Shown: positions 22,877-35,221 of the stretch, one piece after another
How positions within the stretch are numbered: position 1 is the first letter of the stretch
How the letters are laid out: each line of letters starts with the position of its first letter
DNA from: Exserohilum rostratum
Lineage: Eukaryota; Ascomycota; Dothideomycetes; Pleosporales; Pleosporaceae
Length of the DNA: 64,000 nt
Reading direction: 5' to 3'
Assembly: GCA_026367775.1 (NCBI GenBank)
Contig: CP111152.1
Location: 868,001 to 932,000, forward strand
Notes under the pieces: generated by a model
Database searches by the model: none
Told to the model about the DNA's origin: nothing
What the model saw: only the letters and a program-made list of their open reading frames with translations
Position numbers and translations under genes: made by a program

Positions 22877-24022
22877 ATGACAGACTCGAGCGCACAGCAG
22901 GCTGAGAGCCATTACTTCGCCAATGAGCCTCCGCCGAAAGACCTCAAGACAAACACAACCCTTGCGCGCGAGTTCATCACACGTCATGCCGATGAGGGGC
23001 GTCGTGTGGTGCTTGTCACTTCCGGCGGCACGACGGTGCCCTTAGAACAGCAAACGGTACGCTACATCGACAACTTCTCTGCTGGCACGCGTGGAGCCAC
23101 GAGCGCCGAGTATTTCCTCCAGAATGGCTATGCCGTCATCTTCCTGCACCGGCAATTCTCGCTCTTGCCCTATTCAAGACACTACTCGCATAACACGCGC
23201 TCGTTCCTCGACTACATGAAAGAGGAGGATGGCAAGGTGGTGGTGGACGAGCAACACCAGGACCAGATGCTGCGGGTCTTGCGCCAGTATACCGAGGTCA
23301 AGCGTGGAAACAAGCTCTTAATTCTGTCCTATGTGACTATCACTGAGTACTTGTGGAATTTGCGCGAGGTTGCACAGCTTATGCGTCCCCTCGGCCCAAA
23401 AGCCATGTTCTATTTGGCCGCTGCCGTGTCCGACTTCTTTGTGCCCCAAGACCGCATGGTCGAACATAAGATACAGTCGAATGAAGAGTTCCATGCAGAC
23501 GCTGGTGGTGCTACTGGAAGCCAAACAAAGCCCCCGGCGGCGCGCACCCAGGGGAAAAGTCTCATCATTGATCTCGAACCGGTCCCCAAGTTCCTCAAAC
23601 AACTCGTCGACGGCTGGGCGCCAGATGCGATGATTGTGAGCTTCAAGCTCGAGACCGATCCCTCGCTGCTCGTTACCAAGGCCAAGTACGCGCTGAATAA
23701 ATACTCGCACCACCTCGTCATCGGAAATTTATTGCTTACCCGGAAATGGGAAGTTGTTTTTGTGTCGGCGCTTGAAGGCGAAAAGTGGATAAGAGTGCCT
23801 ACCAACCGCAGGACCAAGAGTTTGTCTGGACGTCCATCTCTTGTCGGTTCTGCTGATCAGTTAGCAAAGAAGGATGCAGAGGCGGGTGGGTCAATTGCTT
23901 CAGAGCGTGGGATACCACAGGGCGAGCCGTCTGTGGAGATTGAATCTCTGATTATTCCCGAGATCGCATCCATGCACAGCAAACTCATAGAGCAAGCTCT
24001 AGCAAGAGCTGCACCTTCTTAG
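22877..24022 (+). CDS. CAB2: Phosphopantothenate-cysteine ligase
   Basis: A single-exon gene of 381 residues from the ATG at 22877 (A at -3); an in-frame ATG at 22826 would add 17 residues and is less likely. It joins cysteine to 4'-phosphopantothenate, the second step from pantothenate to coenzyme A. The eukaryotic PPCS fold is visible: a nucleotide-binding N-terminal motif (VVLVTSGGTTVPLE) followed by the hallmark VRYIDNFSAGTRGA, the segment YLAAAVSDFFVP, and the lysine-containing strand MIVSFKLETD followed by NKYSHHLVIGN. Length and motif order are typical for fungal Cab2. It converges with the MFS transporter gene, the stops being only about 140 bases apart. Confidence 0.95.
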   Translation: MTDSSAQQAESHYFANEPPPKDLKTNTTLAREFITRHADEGRRVVLVTSGGTTVPLEQQTVRYIDNFSAGTRGATSAEYFLQNGYAVIFLHRQFSLLPYSRHYSHNTRSFLDYMKEEDGKVVVDEQHQDQMLRVLRQYTEVKRGNKLLILSYVTITEYLWNLREVAQLMRPLGPKAMFYLAAAVSDFFVPQDRMVEHKIQSNEEFHADAGGATGSQTKPPAARTQGKSLIIDLEPVPKFLKQLVDGWAPDAMIVSFKLETDPSLLVTKAKYALNKYSHHLVIGNLLLTRKWEVVFVSALEGEKWIRVPTNRRTKSLSGRPSLVGSADQLAKKDAEAGGSIASERGIPQGEPSVEIESLIIPEIASMHSKLIEQALARAAPS

Positions 24023-24162
24023 CAATGACACGCACCATGATCAGCAAGCCTTTATCTCAGTTTCCGCGCCATCCCTTTGGATACGGCTCAACAAGGCCAT
24101 CGCCCTGTATACCTGTTCATTTGGCATTTTATTTACACAGTACGTCTTCATAACCACGCCTT

Positions 24163-26016
24163 TCACTCCAGGATCACCTTCCACTTTGCCATTGCATGCC
24201 GTATGCTTGCACCAAACATTATCAGGAGCACGGCGCCGATCGTGACGATACCCGCGTATATGCCAGCCATGGCACCAAAAGCATTCACATAGCCAGCAGC
24301 TTGAACCCAAGGTACCACGCCGTACAGGAAGCCAAAAGCCACAATGTTCTTCACCCCATTGACGAGCATTAGAACATCCGAGTTGACTGGCAGTGCACAG
24401 TCACTGACATACGCCATTGTAATGGTAGGTACGGCGGTCAGTGCAACTGAAATCATGCCATAACCGAAAAAGAGAGATACCCATGACAGCTCGTCCCGCA
24501 CACCGTATCCGAACAAGATGCAGCCGGATGTGGTAAGTACAAGCGGAATGATGACCAGATATAGTCTACTTTCCGGCTCATAAATGCCATGATGCTTCTT
24601 TGTCCGCCACCTGCACCATGCGTCTACGAGGTTACCTAGACGCCGTCAGTAAGCCCTGTAGTAGGTCGAGACTTGAATCTATTTACCTCCAGCCCAGGCT
24701 CCAAACAAATTACCTACTATGCCAGGGATGTTGATGAGACCGTTGATCTGTGGGCTCCAGTTGTACGGTGGCGCCTGTAGAACAAACGGGTTGAGCATAT
24801 TGACTGCAACCGTCAGGACTAGCGAAATTGAGTAACATAAGAATGCATATATGACTGCGGGATATACAACCATTGGGAATGGCCTGTTGAAAGTCAGTGG
24901 TATGGATTTTCATACTAGATCCATTACTTACCGCACAAACATCTTTGCTAGATTGGTCTTCTCCACCCCGGACCACAGACTGAGCTCCTCTTTCCACGTC
25001 TTGCATTGTATCTGTTTCAGTGATAATCCAGTAGACGATGGCTCAAGCACCTTCTCATCAACTACACCGACCTCTTCGTTTGATGAGCATACAGTCACGA
25101 TAGCTTGACTAGCTTCTTCACGCCTATACCTTGTTTCTGGAACAAAAAACAGGATAGTGAAAAAGTTCACTCCAGTGAATATTACAGCGATCCATTTGTA
25201 CCACCGCCACGAGAGATTTGTGACAATAAAGCCGCATATCAGAGGACCAAGGGTGTTTCCGCCTGAGATTGCAATGCTAATGTATGTCAGGGGCTTTATC
25301 GTTGGTTGAGTAGGGGTATGAATGATGTACTCACACATATATACCTGTTTTGGCACCTCGCTCATGCAAGAAATACAGATCCTAGATGGTATGAGCGTCA
25401 GGACTGAACAATGGATGGTACTCTGGGGCTTAAGAGATGCTCAGAGACTCACGTTCACCATGGCTACACCAAGGGTCTCCGTTAGAGATCCGGCGAATGC
25501 TGAAATAACACTGCTCCATAGCAAACTCTTGAATGAGGTTGCCACAGCACCCCAAATACAACAGCAACAAAGCAATGCGCTTCCCACAACGAAGATTGGC
25601 CTTTTACCCAAGTAGTTGGCGATTGGTACCCAGAAAAAGTTGAAAGCACCCAAGATCAAGATCGGGTAGAGGAGCAAGTGCGACATTTCTTCCATTGTCT
25701 TGTCGAACTCAATCGAGAGGACGTAGAAAGCTGGCGATAGGCCACCAATAGCAAAGTTGGTCAGGAATGTGAAGGCGCATACCGAGCCAAATGCAACATG
25801 CTTCTTCCATCGTGGCCAACGTAGGGGATCGTTAGGATCGGTTGGCGAAGGTTGCGGGAACAAAACTATGTCGGTCGAAGATTCCTCGCCGCTAACTACA
25901 ATGCATCGTTAATGTTTGCATCAGGGTCATAAAATCATCAGGGCAGGAAACCTACCCTGCTGCAGGTGGACTGTGCCTTCCGTCTGGTCCAAGTCCCTCA
26001 GAGATGTGAACCGCAT
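24163..26016 (-). CDS. MFS transporter, Hol1-like (DHA1-type)
   Basis: Model: complement(join(24163..24635, 24687..24883, 24932..25276, 25335..25381, 25453..25895, 25956..26016)), 521 residues; six exons, GT-AG introns and correct phase throughout. The cytosolic N-terminus carries the family signature GTVHL then DPNDPLRWPRWKK, followed by a first membrane helix (AFGSVCAFTFLTNFAIGG). Further landmarks are YLGKRP, the motif A-like loop after helix 2, FLHERGAKTGIY after helix 4, and GPLICGFIV in helix 5; a long central loop and six C-terminal helices follow. This layout matches the fungal Hol1/DHA1 group of proton-coupled exporters or polyamine/cation transporters at the plasma membrane. The substrate cannot be read from the sequence. 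Confidence 0.88.
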
Positions 26017-28233
26017 CGCGATGGATGGATGGCCTGGTATTTGACGCTGCAAGGTTCAATTTGGGTAGGAAATCGACACCCAAGACCAAAACCAGGTGGT
26101 CGCGTCGGTATCGTTTTTCGTCTTCTCTGCTGCTGGTGACATGGAAAGAGGCTGGTAATGCAAACAAATATGTTGGTTAACGTACAGTTAGAGGTACGCT
26201 TACGTATATTTAGGCTTGATCAAGTCAGCGGCTCGCATCTCCTACAATAGGATAACTTCCTTCTCTCGCACAAACACAGCAGGTTGCCCACAGATAGGCT
26301 GAATGTTTTTGGTTTTTTGGTTCGTCTGTTTGGCTGGGTAATTGTGTACGTACAGTAGTCGCGGGGCTTGCAGGACGCTTGCTACTTGCGTGTCGGAGCG
26401 TGCGGGGCCGGCCGCCATGCTTCGCTCGTCTTTGATCGACAGCTAGTCTGTGATCATGACCGTCAATGCGTGTTGTTCCCACGTTTTGTTCGTCAAAAAG
26501 AAACCCCGCATGCAATGCCGAACACTAAAGGGGTAGAGTGTGATCAACGGGGACATGGCCTGTGAACCTAGCCACCGGCTGATAGGGACGCTTGCATAGA
26601 CCTCGCAACGTCCTAGGAGTGCTGTCAACAAAGACTGTACTACCAGCTGCGCAAACCTTCCCGTGGTTTGTTTAATTGGTGGAGGCTACCATCAGGTTGT
26701 CTGTGTCCTGGTCATGGCCTGGAAAAATCCAGTCTTTTACGGTCAGGTAAGTGGAGCCTTGTTGAAGGGGATGAGCAGACAAGAGGTTTTGTCCGGATCC
26801 GAAGAATGGCATGAAACCGCCACGCGCGCGTTGCACGCAAGTAAGCGACATGCGGCAAACCAGATGTTTATCGATAACTATGATGGGCATTTAGACAGCT
26901 GGATCATGGCCACATTTTTGCAGGAACCAGTCCCGGTTCGCTAATCGTTGCTAGGGCCACCAAAATAAAAGCCGTGGAACTTTTAGGCTTCAAACACTGG
27001 TCCTTTTACTCTCTACGCACGATTGGCTTAGCACTGAAACCATCGAATAAACCCCCGATAGAACATCTACGTTACAACCAGCTAACAACCGCCCGCTGAG
27101 AAGGCACTCGTCCTCTGGCCGATGCTCAGACCGATCATGGTACAGATCTGAACAGGACCCCACGGATGATTCCGTGTGCAACGTCGGGTACAATCCTGAA
27201 CACTGCACCCAATGGGCAGAGTACTTGGACGACGATCGAACCGCCCAATCACGGGACCTCTTCTTGTTGTTTTGAATGTGCCCGTGCCTGTGCTCGGCGC
27301 GATTTCTCGCCTTGCCGTACGTCATTTGCCAGGGCCGGATGACTGCTCGCCATGAACGTTTCAAACACACACCTCTAATGCAGCTCTTGCAGCATGTTGA
27401 GACTTGTCACTGACAACTCAGGAACATACTCGAGATTGATAGGGTGTTACGCGCTGGCTATGCTGTACCACAGTTGCGAGGCCCAATCCAATACCTTAGG
27501 TCTGCTCTCATGGCGGTACAAGTGGGTTTGAACAACAACGGCCTTCCCGGCTAGCTCAATCCAGCGGGTCCACTGCAGGAACTGCGAGCCGCTAAGGAGA
27601 TGAGCACCATGGACACCAACGTATGCTGCAAATGATGCTGCATCCGTGACCCGATGGTCAGAGCCTTGGAGCGTTTATCCAAAGACGCCGTCGTGCAAGA
27701 GGCATGTTGACCTGACAGTGCCTCTTTGGTTTTGCTTCTTCTTGCCCCGAACCCCTGCCATGTTGGGCCACAAATGACGCCTTGCGCTCCGTTGCGTGAC
27801 GCCCAGTGGACATGGCACATCGCATCTCACCTCGAGTGACCAAAGACACCCCGAGTACTCACTGACGCTACATGTTCATCAGGCCAAGATCAATAGAGCA
27901 CAACACTGTCTAACTTGGGGAGGTGGGACAAGGTAACATCCATCTACCATTTGCCTCGAGATTGATCCAAAGTCGCCATTCCCCCGCCACTGGCTGATGC
28001 TGGCGGCTTATTTTGGGTGGGGACATTGCTAATTGATAAACAAGTTGTCTTACCCCTTGGCTTCCACGCGTTGGACATGTGCAACTATACCTCGTGTGCA
28101 GAAACAAATCTCTTATCAAGGTCTTTTTGCACAGAGGAGCTCCCGCCTACCCGCTACTCCTAACCGACAACCACCGCTCTACTTAGCTCGGGTTATCTCT
28201 CTACATACAAGAGATATATGCCATACTATAACA
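26017..28233. other. Divergent intergenic region
   Basis: About 2.2 kb between the start of the MFS gene (minus) and the next plus-strand gene. Small frames only, none with recognisable features. Confidence 0.55.
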
Positions 28234-29412
28234 ATGTCGTCCCCAAAGCACTCCTCGCCGACACTAGGAACAGGATCGCCGTTCAAGAGTCATCGGCCAC
28301 CCGGTGTACCCTCGAGAACAGCCGAATTATGGGATGAGTATGAGAAGCTGGCTATCGAGAAAGCAAAAGAAAGAGAAGATGCCGTACCGAAGCATCAAGC
28401 CCAATTTGCGCCACATTTGGAAACCAGTCAAATACGGGAACAAAAAGACGGCTCAACGTCAAGATCCAGTTTCGACTTTAGATTCCGACGCGCACAAACT
28501 TCCACATCAACCGCTGGCGATACAACACCGCCTCTGAGCCCTGTCGTGCATAACTTTACTTCGAAAGATCTCCAGGAACTTCACAGAAGTCCTTCGAGAG
28601 AAGAAGCCATTATACCGACTGCTTCGTCACCCAGACGCACTTCTTTCTGCCGTCTACCGCCACATTTAGTCGACAACTCCAACCGCGGCTCCTCAATGCA
28701 GCTCCCCGTCCCCCTAAGAGTGCGAACAAAATCCCTCGTTGACCCCAACGAGCCCGCACTCCGCCTCCAAATCACCCAGCAATCCTTTGCGACGCTCTCA
28801 CACCTCAACTCTCCTCCCATGACACCCACGTCATCACCCCCATGGGCCACACAATCGACATGTTCAACCCGCCGCTCCAGCGCAGCAACCAGCAACATGC
28901 TTCCCAAACCGCGCTACCTTCACACCCGCAACGACAGTGGCACCCCCTCTGAATTCAGCGCAATGTACCAGACCGTCTCCACAGCGACAACACCGCCCTC
29001 GAGCCTCCACCGCTTCGGGTACCCGCTGCAAAACACCATGAGCGCATGGGACGACTGGGACAGCGACGAAGAGGAAGAAGAAGATGCGAGCGATCGCGCG
29101 GGTCTCGCCGCGTGGATGGGCCGCCGCAGAGGGAAGAGCCGTGGCGCCGCCGGCGGCAAAGCAAGTATAGACCAAGGCGATAATAGCTCGGTGGAGGAGC
29201 CTCCGCGTAAGAGCAAGCAAGAGGAGAGGGTCGACCGTGTGGCGCGAAGCGAAGCCTTGGGTGTGGCGGTGGTAGGTCCCGCGGGTCCGGCTGCTACCAC
29301 GGCGGTTATGCGTGCGGATCGTCTTGTTGCTACGCCGACAAAGGAAAAGGTGAAGCGGCAGGGACCGAGTGGCTTTGTCAGAGTGCTCAGCTGTGGATGT
29401 ATGACAGAGTAA
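28234..29412 (+). CDS. Disordered hypothetical protein with Cys-Gly-Cys tail
   Basis: A single-exon frame. The ATG at 28234 (AACA before it) gives 392 residues; an upstream in-frame ATG at 28033 lies in probable 5' UTR. I do not recognise a domain. Residues 22-50 contain a short charged helix (RTAELWDEYEKLAIEKAKER). The middle is rich in Ser, Thr and Pro with many SP/TP sites, suggesting phosphorylation. An acidic run (DSDEEEEEDA) precedes a basic Gly/Arg stretch. The C-terminus, GFVRVLSCGCMTE, looks conserved and its paired cysteines could be palmitoylated; it is not a CaaX box. A membrane- or cortex-associated regulator is possible but unproven. Confidence 0.65.
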   Translation: MSSPKHSSPTLGTGSPFKSHRPPGVPSRTAELWDEYEKLAIEKAKEREDAVPKHQAQFAPHLETSQIREQKDGSTSRSSFDFRFRRAQTSTSTAGDTTPPLSPVVHNFTSKDLQELHRSPSREEAIIPTASSPRRTSFCRLPPHLVDNSNRGSSMQLPVPLRVRTKSLVDPNEPALRLQITQQSFATLSHLNSPPMTPTSSPPWATQSTCSTRRSSAATSNMLPKPRYLHTRNDSGTPSEFSAMYQTVSTATTPPSSLHRFGYPLQNTMSAWDDWDSDEEEEEDASDRAGLAAWMGRRRGKSRGAAGGKASIDQGDNSSVEEPPRKSKQEERVDRVARSEALGVAVVGPAGPAATTAVMRADRLVATPTKEKVKRQGPSGFVRVLSCGCMTE

Positions 29413-30415
29413 TACTTTTCTTTCCCTTTTTTCTTTTTTTGCTTTTCCTTATCTCACTCTCACTCTCACACTCCCAAATCCTCTCCTAGTTTCCTTTTGT
29501 TCGTACAAAGTCTTGTAATTTTCCTTTCTTTTTTTTTCTTTATCATCACCACCATCGTGTTTTCTCGCTTTGCACCTTCGCCATCACCGCCTCCACCATT
29601 TTTATTTTCCTTTGTTTGTGTGTGTATCTGATCTATTGCTCTTTTGTCTTTTCTTTTCCTTTGCTTTGCTGTCGTACCTCTTATCCTAGCTTCCTTCTTT
29701 TTTTTTTCAAACTCGGGTCCCAGGTCTCCCGTTCGCGTCGTACCAATACATGGCGTTTATAAGAGGAGGGAAACAAAAAAGGGTGGGATGGCGGGAAAGC
29801 AATGTGGGTAAATATATATAATATTGTGTAACACCCCCAATTTGGGGGGTGTGCGGCGTAAATAATGGCGTAGGATCTGAAGCGAAAGGACGGGCAAGAG
29901 AAAAAGAAGGGAGTGGTGTTTAAAGGGAAGGCAATATGATGGACGATGGGATGTTTTTTTTTAAACATTATTACTTACACAATACTCACAGCAGTAGCCA
30001 GTGTATGGAAACCTCCCTGGAAAAGGATCCTGGAAAGGGGACTGGGGGACACCGACATACCTTCTAACCTTTCTGATCTCTTTTCTTCGTTCTCAGTAAT
30101 ACCCTTCTGGCGAAAGAGGCGTAGAGGAGTCTTCTTCGAACGACGACCAACCTACGAACTTCCGCTCTATGTATTTTTAATCCTGTTTTTTTTTTCTGAC
30201 TTAACTATTCTTCAGCTCGTTTTTCGCTGTCTGGCATGCATCAATAGAAAGGGACAGACAGGGATAGAGAGGGGTATTTGTATTCTAGACTTGGAAAATA
30301 TTCAATAACCTTAATAAGGCATATGCTTCGTACCCAGTCTTCCGTTTGATTCTGACAAAATGAACATGGTTCGTCATGACTAACGAGTAGCTTCTTCGTT
30401 ACCTCAGGCATCAAA

Positions 30416-30418
<3 letters not shown>

Positions 30419-30449
<31 letters not shown>
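30419..30449. repeat. (CT)n microsatellite
   Basis: Perfect CT dinucleotide run of about 15 units. Confidence 0.95.
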
Positions 30450-30451
<2 letters not shown>

Positions 30452-30619
30452 ATGATGCATATCCATCAAAGTATATCCGTGAAACCTGACAGATGCTATG
30501 AGCTCATCAACTTTTGTCGCTATCATGCGACACCAACCGTATGCTTCATGTATAGGAAATCCACAATATACATCATATCAAACAAAAACACCCGTTGTTC
30601 CCACTGTAAACCTTATCCG

Positions 30620-30642
30620 CACCACACCACACCACACCACAC
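30620..30642. repeat. (ACACC)n short tandem repeat
   Basis: About 4.5 copies of a five-base ACACC unit. Confidence 0.85.
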
Positions 30643-30744
30643 CCCCGTCCCCGTCAGTCCCTCACTTCTCAAATTCAAAAAAAAAAGAGAGTTCCCACAT
30701 CCAACCCCTGCATCCTTGCGAACTCTATATACTTCCCTCTCACA

Positions 30745-30764
30745 CCCCCCCCCCCCCCCCCCCC
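30745..30764. repeat. Poly-C homopolymer
   Basis: Twenty consecutive C residues; the true length is uncertain because such runs are hard to sequence. Confidence 0.85.
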
Positions 30765-33700
30765 TTCAAAATCCCCATCTTTGTCAGCAACAGGCTCAAA
30801 AACTATAATTTCCATTCCCGCAATACCCTTTTTTCTCTCACCCTCACCCGCGGTCCCATAACCGTTCCCTCTTATCTCATCTTATCTCAGCTCCCGTCGG
30901 GCAGGGAAAGATAAAGGTTAATGTTGTGCAGAAAAACGGTTCGTTTCTTGCCTTCCCGTGCGATTGCGCATTTTCCGCGCTTACATGCTTTTTTGGTTGC
31001 TCTGGATTTTGGGGGAGATGGACGGGAAAGCACGTAATCATGCATTGCTCACACTCGCGCGCTCACATTCAATCTACCGTTAGGGTATTTCTTTCAACGG
31101 GCATACGTTTTTTTTTACTAGTAAGCTTCGTGCTGATAAGCTTCCAATGCTTTCTTTCTCCTATCTCTTTCTTGTCTCTTTCACCGACACACCTCGCCGA
31201 TACAAAGACGTCGTCATCTCCTCGTATTGCATCCTTGCTTCGCTAAACCACAATAACCTTAACTAGTTCCCTTACTTACCTAATTACAAAATTTGCCCTT
31301 GGTGCTTGGTAGCCAAGCTGTTGCCAAGCGCACATTACCGCCGCGCTCACGGGCGTATAAGCTTGACTTGTTTGAGATTAATGATAGGGAATTATGTAAT
31401 AGGACTTGGAAAAAAAGAGAGTTTGGGAAATTGCGATGGGGCAGGTGATGATTTTGAGTTAGTTTGTTACTAGTTAGTTGGTTGAGCAATGTTGGCATCA
31501 GGTGATGTACTATATAGTGCGACTGCGTGGTTAGTAGCATGATGCTTGCTGCTAATGTAGAGTAGGGGGGCCTTGTGTTGGATATATGGTAGGGCATAAG
31601 ACATGGATGTATTGGTTGTTCTATTGTTGGATCGAGAGGGAAAGAGAGATAGAGAGAAAGATAGTAAAAAAAGGCCGATGTGCACAGACATATGACGTAC
31701 CTCTTTACAATGGGATTCTCTTCATCGCTTCCCTTGACTATGCAGATTCTTGCTTTACCTACCGTTGGCTTGTTCCCTCATCCCCTATTGCCCGATTTTT
31801 CCTCCGGCGGACAAACGCTGGGGCCGACAGTGGAAAAAGCCCGGAGTCGGAGCAACCGGGAAATACCTTATACGACGGGGGCCCCAGTGCCATGGGAATT
31901 CAACACCGCTGCGTAAGCACCTTGTTTGATTTTTCTTTGTCCGCTCTTTCGCCATCCCGCTTTGCGTTGCCCGTGAGACGCCCGGCCCAGAATAAGCTCG
32001 ACGGGAAGTGTCTCTAGAGGCGAGCGGACGAGCAAGCGGCGGCGGCTGCCGCTGACCAGCTGACCATGATCGGCCGAGGCACTCGAATAGCGCAATGCCG
32101 GTGTTTGTTGTTTTGCGCCATTCCAGGGAATAGCGGCTCGTGTTGTTAGCGAGAGGGCTTTTCTTTCTCATACAAGATGAAAGGGACCGAGAATGTTAGC
32201 GACAATGTACTAGATGGAGGTTAGAGGATTTGCATTGTCCCTGGGGTAACGGCAGAGCGGAGTAGCTGGACGAAGGGTGAAATGCGGTGCCCCCGCTTAC
32301 AAGCAAGCACACGTGGTGCATGTTGTCTTTGTTGTGTGTTGGCACTACCCGAGTCAAGCGTTATGCAGAACTGGCTAATAATACACCGGTGAGCACATCC
32401 AGCACGTGTGCCGAGGAAACGTGGTGACATTGCTTATGCCTAGGGTGCTGGATGGTGCCTAATACTCACTGTCTTTGGGATTGACGTTGAGCGACGGCTT
32501 AGTGACAGGTCTTGGGGCTTGGCTTTCCCCCGGCGGCTTCTAGAAAGGCATCCAGAATGTAGATCAAGGTGGGGAAGAATCTCCTGCCATGGCCGTGAAA
32601 TGAAGCCTTGGCGCGCACGCATAGGAAACACGACAATGGTCATTTTCTTTGCAGCGTCATGTGATGTGCGTCCTCGTGAAGAGCAGTATCATCCACTGCA
32701 ACTTGGAAACGAAACTGTGTGTGTAGGGTAGCAGCGAGAAATCACGAGGCAATAGAATGCCACAGGGATATGCTGTTGAGGCGAACATATGGATTCCAAA
32801 AGAGGTTAGACTGTGATGATGGTGTGGAAGGAATTGCACGCCTGAGAAAAGTTCCCTCGTATCCGCGATCTGCAGTGAGAGCTGGCTGCAGTTGATAGGG
32901 CGCTATGAATATTGGATAATTTGCACGACCGTCACTATTGAAGATCAAGTGGTCAAGCACATGGCAAACAGCGTGCTGATACTGTTGCAGCAATATGGAC
33001 GGGCTTTCAGTATCTGACAATATTTGTTGAGCGAATGCTGGAGGATGTCAGACGATACAAGCTTGAATTTCAGGGACCAAATTAGCAGTGCGACGCAATT
33101 GTTAGAGGGTTGACGGGCCGAAGGTTTTTCAACTGAGTCCGGCTAAGCTGGCGTGGAGAGCAAGGTAGATTACCGACTGCATGGTTACGGGGGAAGGGCG
33201 GTGCGACGGGGCAGGCTCTTCCGAGCGAGCAAGATAGGAGAAAAGGCGCAGCTTCAAACGGGTGACCGAGACGGGCGGGTCGTTGGGAACAGGGTGATGG
33301 AGGCGAGGGAGACGGCGTAGAAAAAAGAAACGGGAAGGGCGGCTTGCGGGAAGCGTTCCAGGCGCCATTGAGCAAAGGTGGTGGTGGTTGCAGTTGCAAA
33401 AGGATCAGGCTGGCGGTGGCGGTGCTGGGGCCACTGGGCTGGAAAGCGGGAGAAGCCATAGGCACGGCAACCGGCCAAATTTTCATGTGTCAGGCATTTG
33501 GCGGTAATAAGGAAGGCGCGGCAAGGCTGCAGACGGACTTGGCAGGTGGCATTGGCAAGCGTGCGAGTGTGGGCGGTGTCGGAATCAAGAGCAATTTCCC
33601 AGTACGAAGTTTCATGTTTCAATGACGCATGAAGGAAGCAGGCAGGCAGACAGGCCTTGACCGATATGCTGCTGACACCACCCGCACCCCCGCGGCAACG

Positions 33701-35221
33701 CTGACAGGCAAAGTGTGTTCATGTCACGAAAGCTTGTTGACTGGTGCCGTCGCGGGCAGCACGGCAGGGACGACCCACCTGAGAAACTAGTCGTTTGCAT
33801 AGACGGTTCGCACTCAAAGACGGCGCGACGGCACGCTTGAACATGGCGGATGGATGATGATGAAGATGGATCGAGGCGCCCCAAGCAGCGGCCTTTCGGC
33901 GTCTTGGAAAGCAGCAATTCAACAGCAGCAATCTCTGGTGAATGCTTGTCTTGATGCTTGCGAGGTGAAGTGAGACGTCCCAGAGGCAGGGGCGCGAGGT
34001 CTGGCTTAGCACTCAGCCAGGCGGTTAGTCAGGGGCAGAGTGAGGTAGATGACACTAGGCCAAATGCGGCGATTGCTGTGGGGATGGCCATCCTGGCGCT
34101 TACCGCTTTGGGCTAACAGCGGATTGTGGTTGCAGTCTCTTCAATGCCACAGTGCATGTGCTTGAAGCTTAGCCAGGAAGCGAAGGCTTGACTCTGACCG
34201 GTGGCATGGTGACAGCGCACCACCGTTGCAGCACGACACGCCCCATCCGAGCTGGGCAGCAGGCTACTGCTGCACCTGTTGCTGTTGCGGGCACGAGGGC
34301 GTGGCAGAGCATCGATGGTTGCGCGCCTCGCGAGAGGTGTAGATGAAGGCGGCTCTCCCCTCTCCACATAGGCCCAGTCGCTAGGCCCCAGCGGCTGCCG
34401 CTTGCCGTCGCCCACGCCGACTGTGTATGGCCACGGCCACGGCCACGGGCATCCAATCCCTGCGCCCAGAAATAGCAGCTGGACGAGCCCAACCCCCGCG
34501 ATGATCTTACCGCCCTGGCCCAGCATTGGCTGTTGATGCCGTCGCCGCCCCCCTACTGTAGGGCTGCCAGCCTGCAATTCCGTCATTGGCCGCTGCGTTG
34601 CTGTGCCCGCCTGCAATTCGGTGCCTGTCTTGCCCTAGCTGCCTGTTCGCGCGCCCACACCCATGACTAACGCACCTCGACACCCTCGTATATCCGCTTT
34701 CTACACAGGTACTTGAAGCCCTCGCGCGCCCGCCTCTCCTCGCCTCCCACCTCGCTCGCTGTAGGCACTCTCCAAGCCTCCTTCGGCACGTCCTTCGTTT
34801 TTTTACCACCTGACCTTTGTTGTGTCGGTCGCTGTCACTCTTTTCCAGCGACCCTTCACCACTGAGCGTCTCATACACCCACCCTTACCTGCTAATTCTT
34901 AATTCCCCTAGACTCCCAGGTAGGTTCCTTCCGCTTTGTCTGGTACACCAAAGAACCACACCCGCACCTGCCACCGCCGTTGCCGTGTTTTGTATTGCCA
35001 GCCCCCTGTTTTGTCCGTGCAGATGCATTCCCAACCTGCCCATCACATGCCGCCTCCCAACCAAGTCGCTCTGTTTATATACCCGTCCCACTCGGACTCC
35101 CAACGTCATGCCCACCCTATCCCCATCATCACCGCATCTTTTCAGCCAACATCCTTAATGAGCATCCCATCGTTGAATGCTCAATTGGCTTACACGGCTT
35201 TCTTCTAGGTAATACTTCACC

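Larger units (their letters stand above)
29413..35221. other. Long gene-poor interval upstream of the copper-radical oxidase
   Basis: About 5.8 kb with poly-T, CT, CCACA and poly-C tracts, and no reading frame with protein-like composition. The last 600 bases are pyrimidine-rich and probably include the promoter and 5' UTR of the oxidase at 35222. The part at 33-34.6 kb is GC-rich with short repeats such as GGCCAC. Confidence 0.55.

Noticed and set aside
31785..32171. 128-codon minus-strand frame
   Set aside because: No domain, no start context and no conservation signal visible; probably chance.
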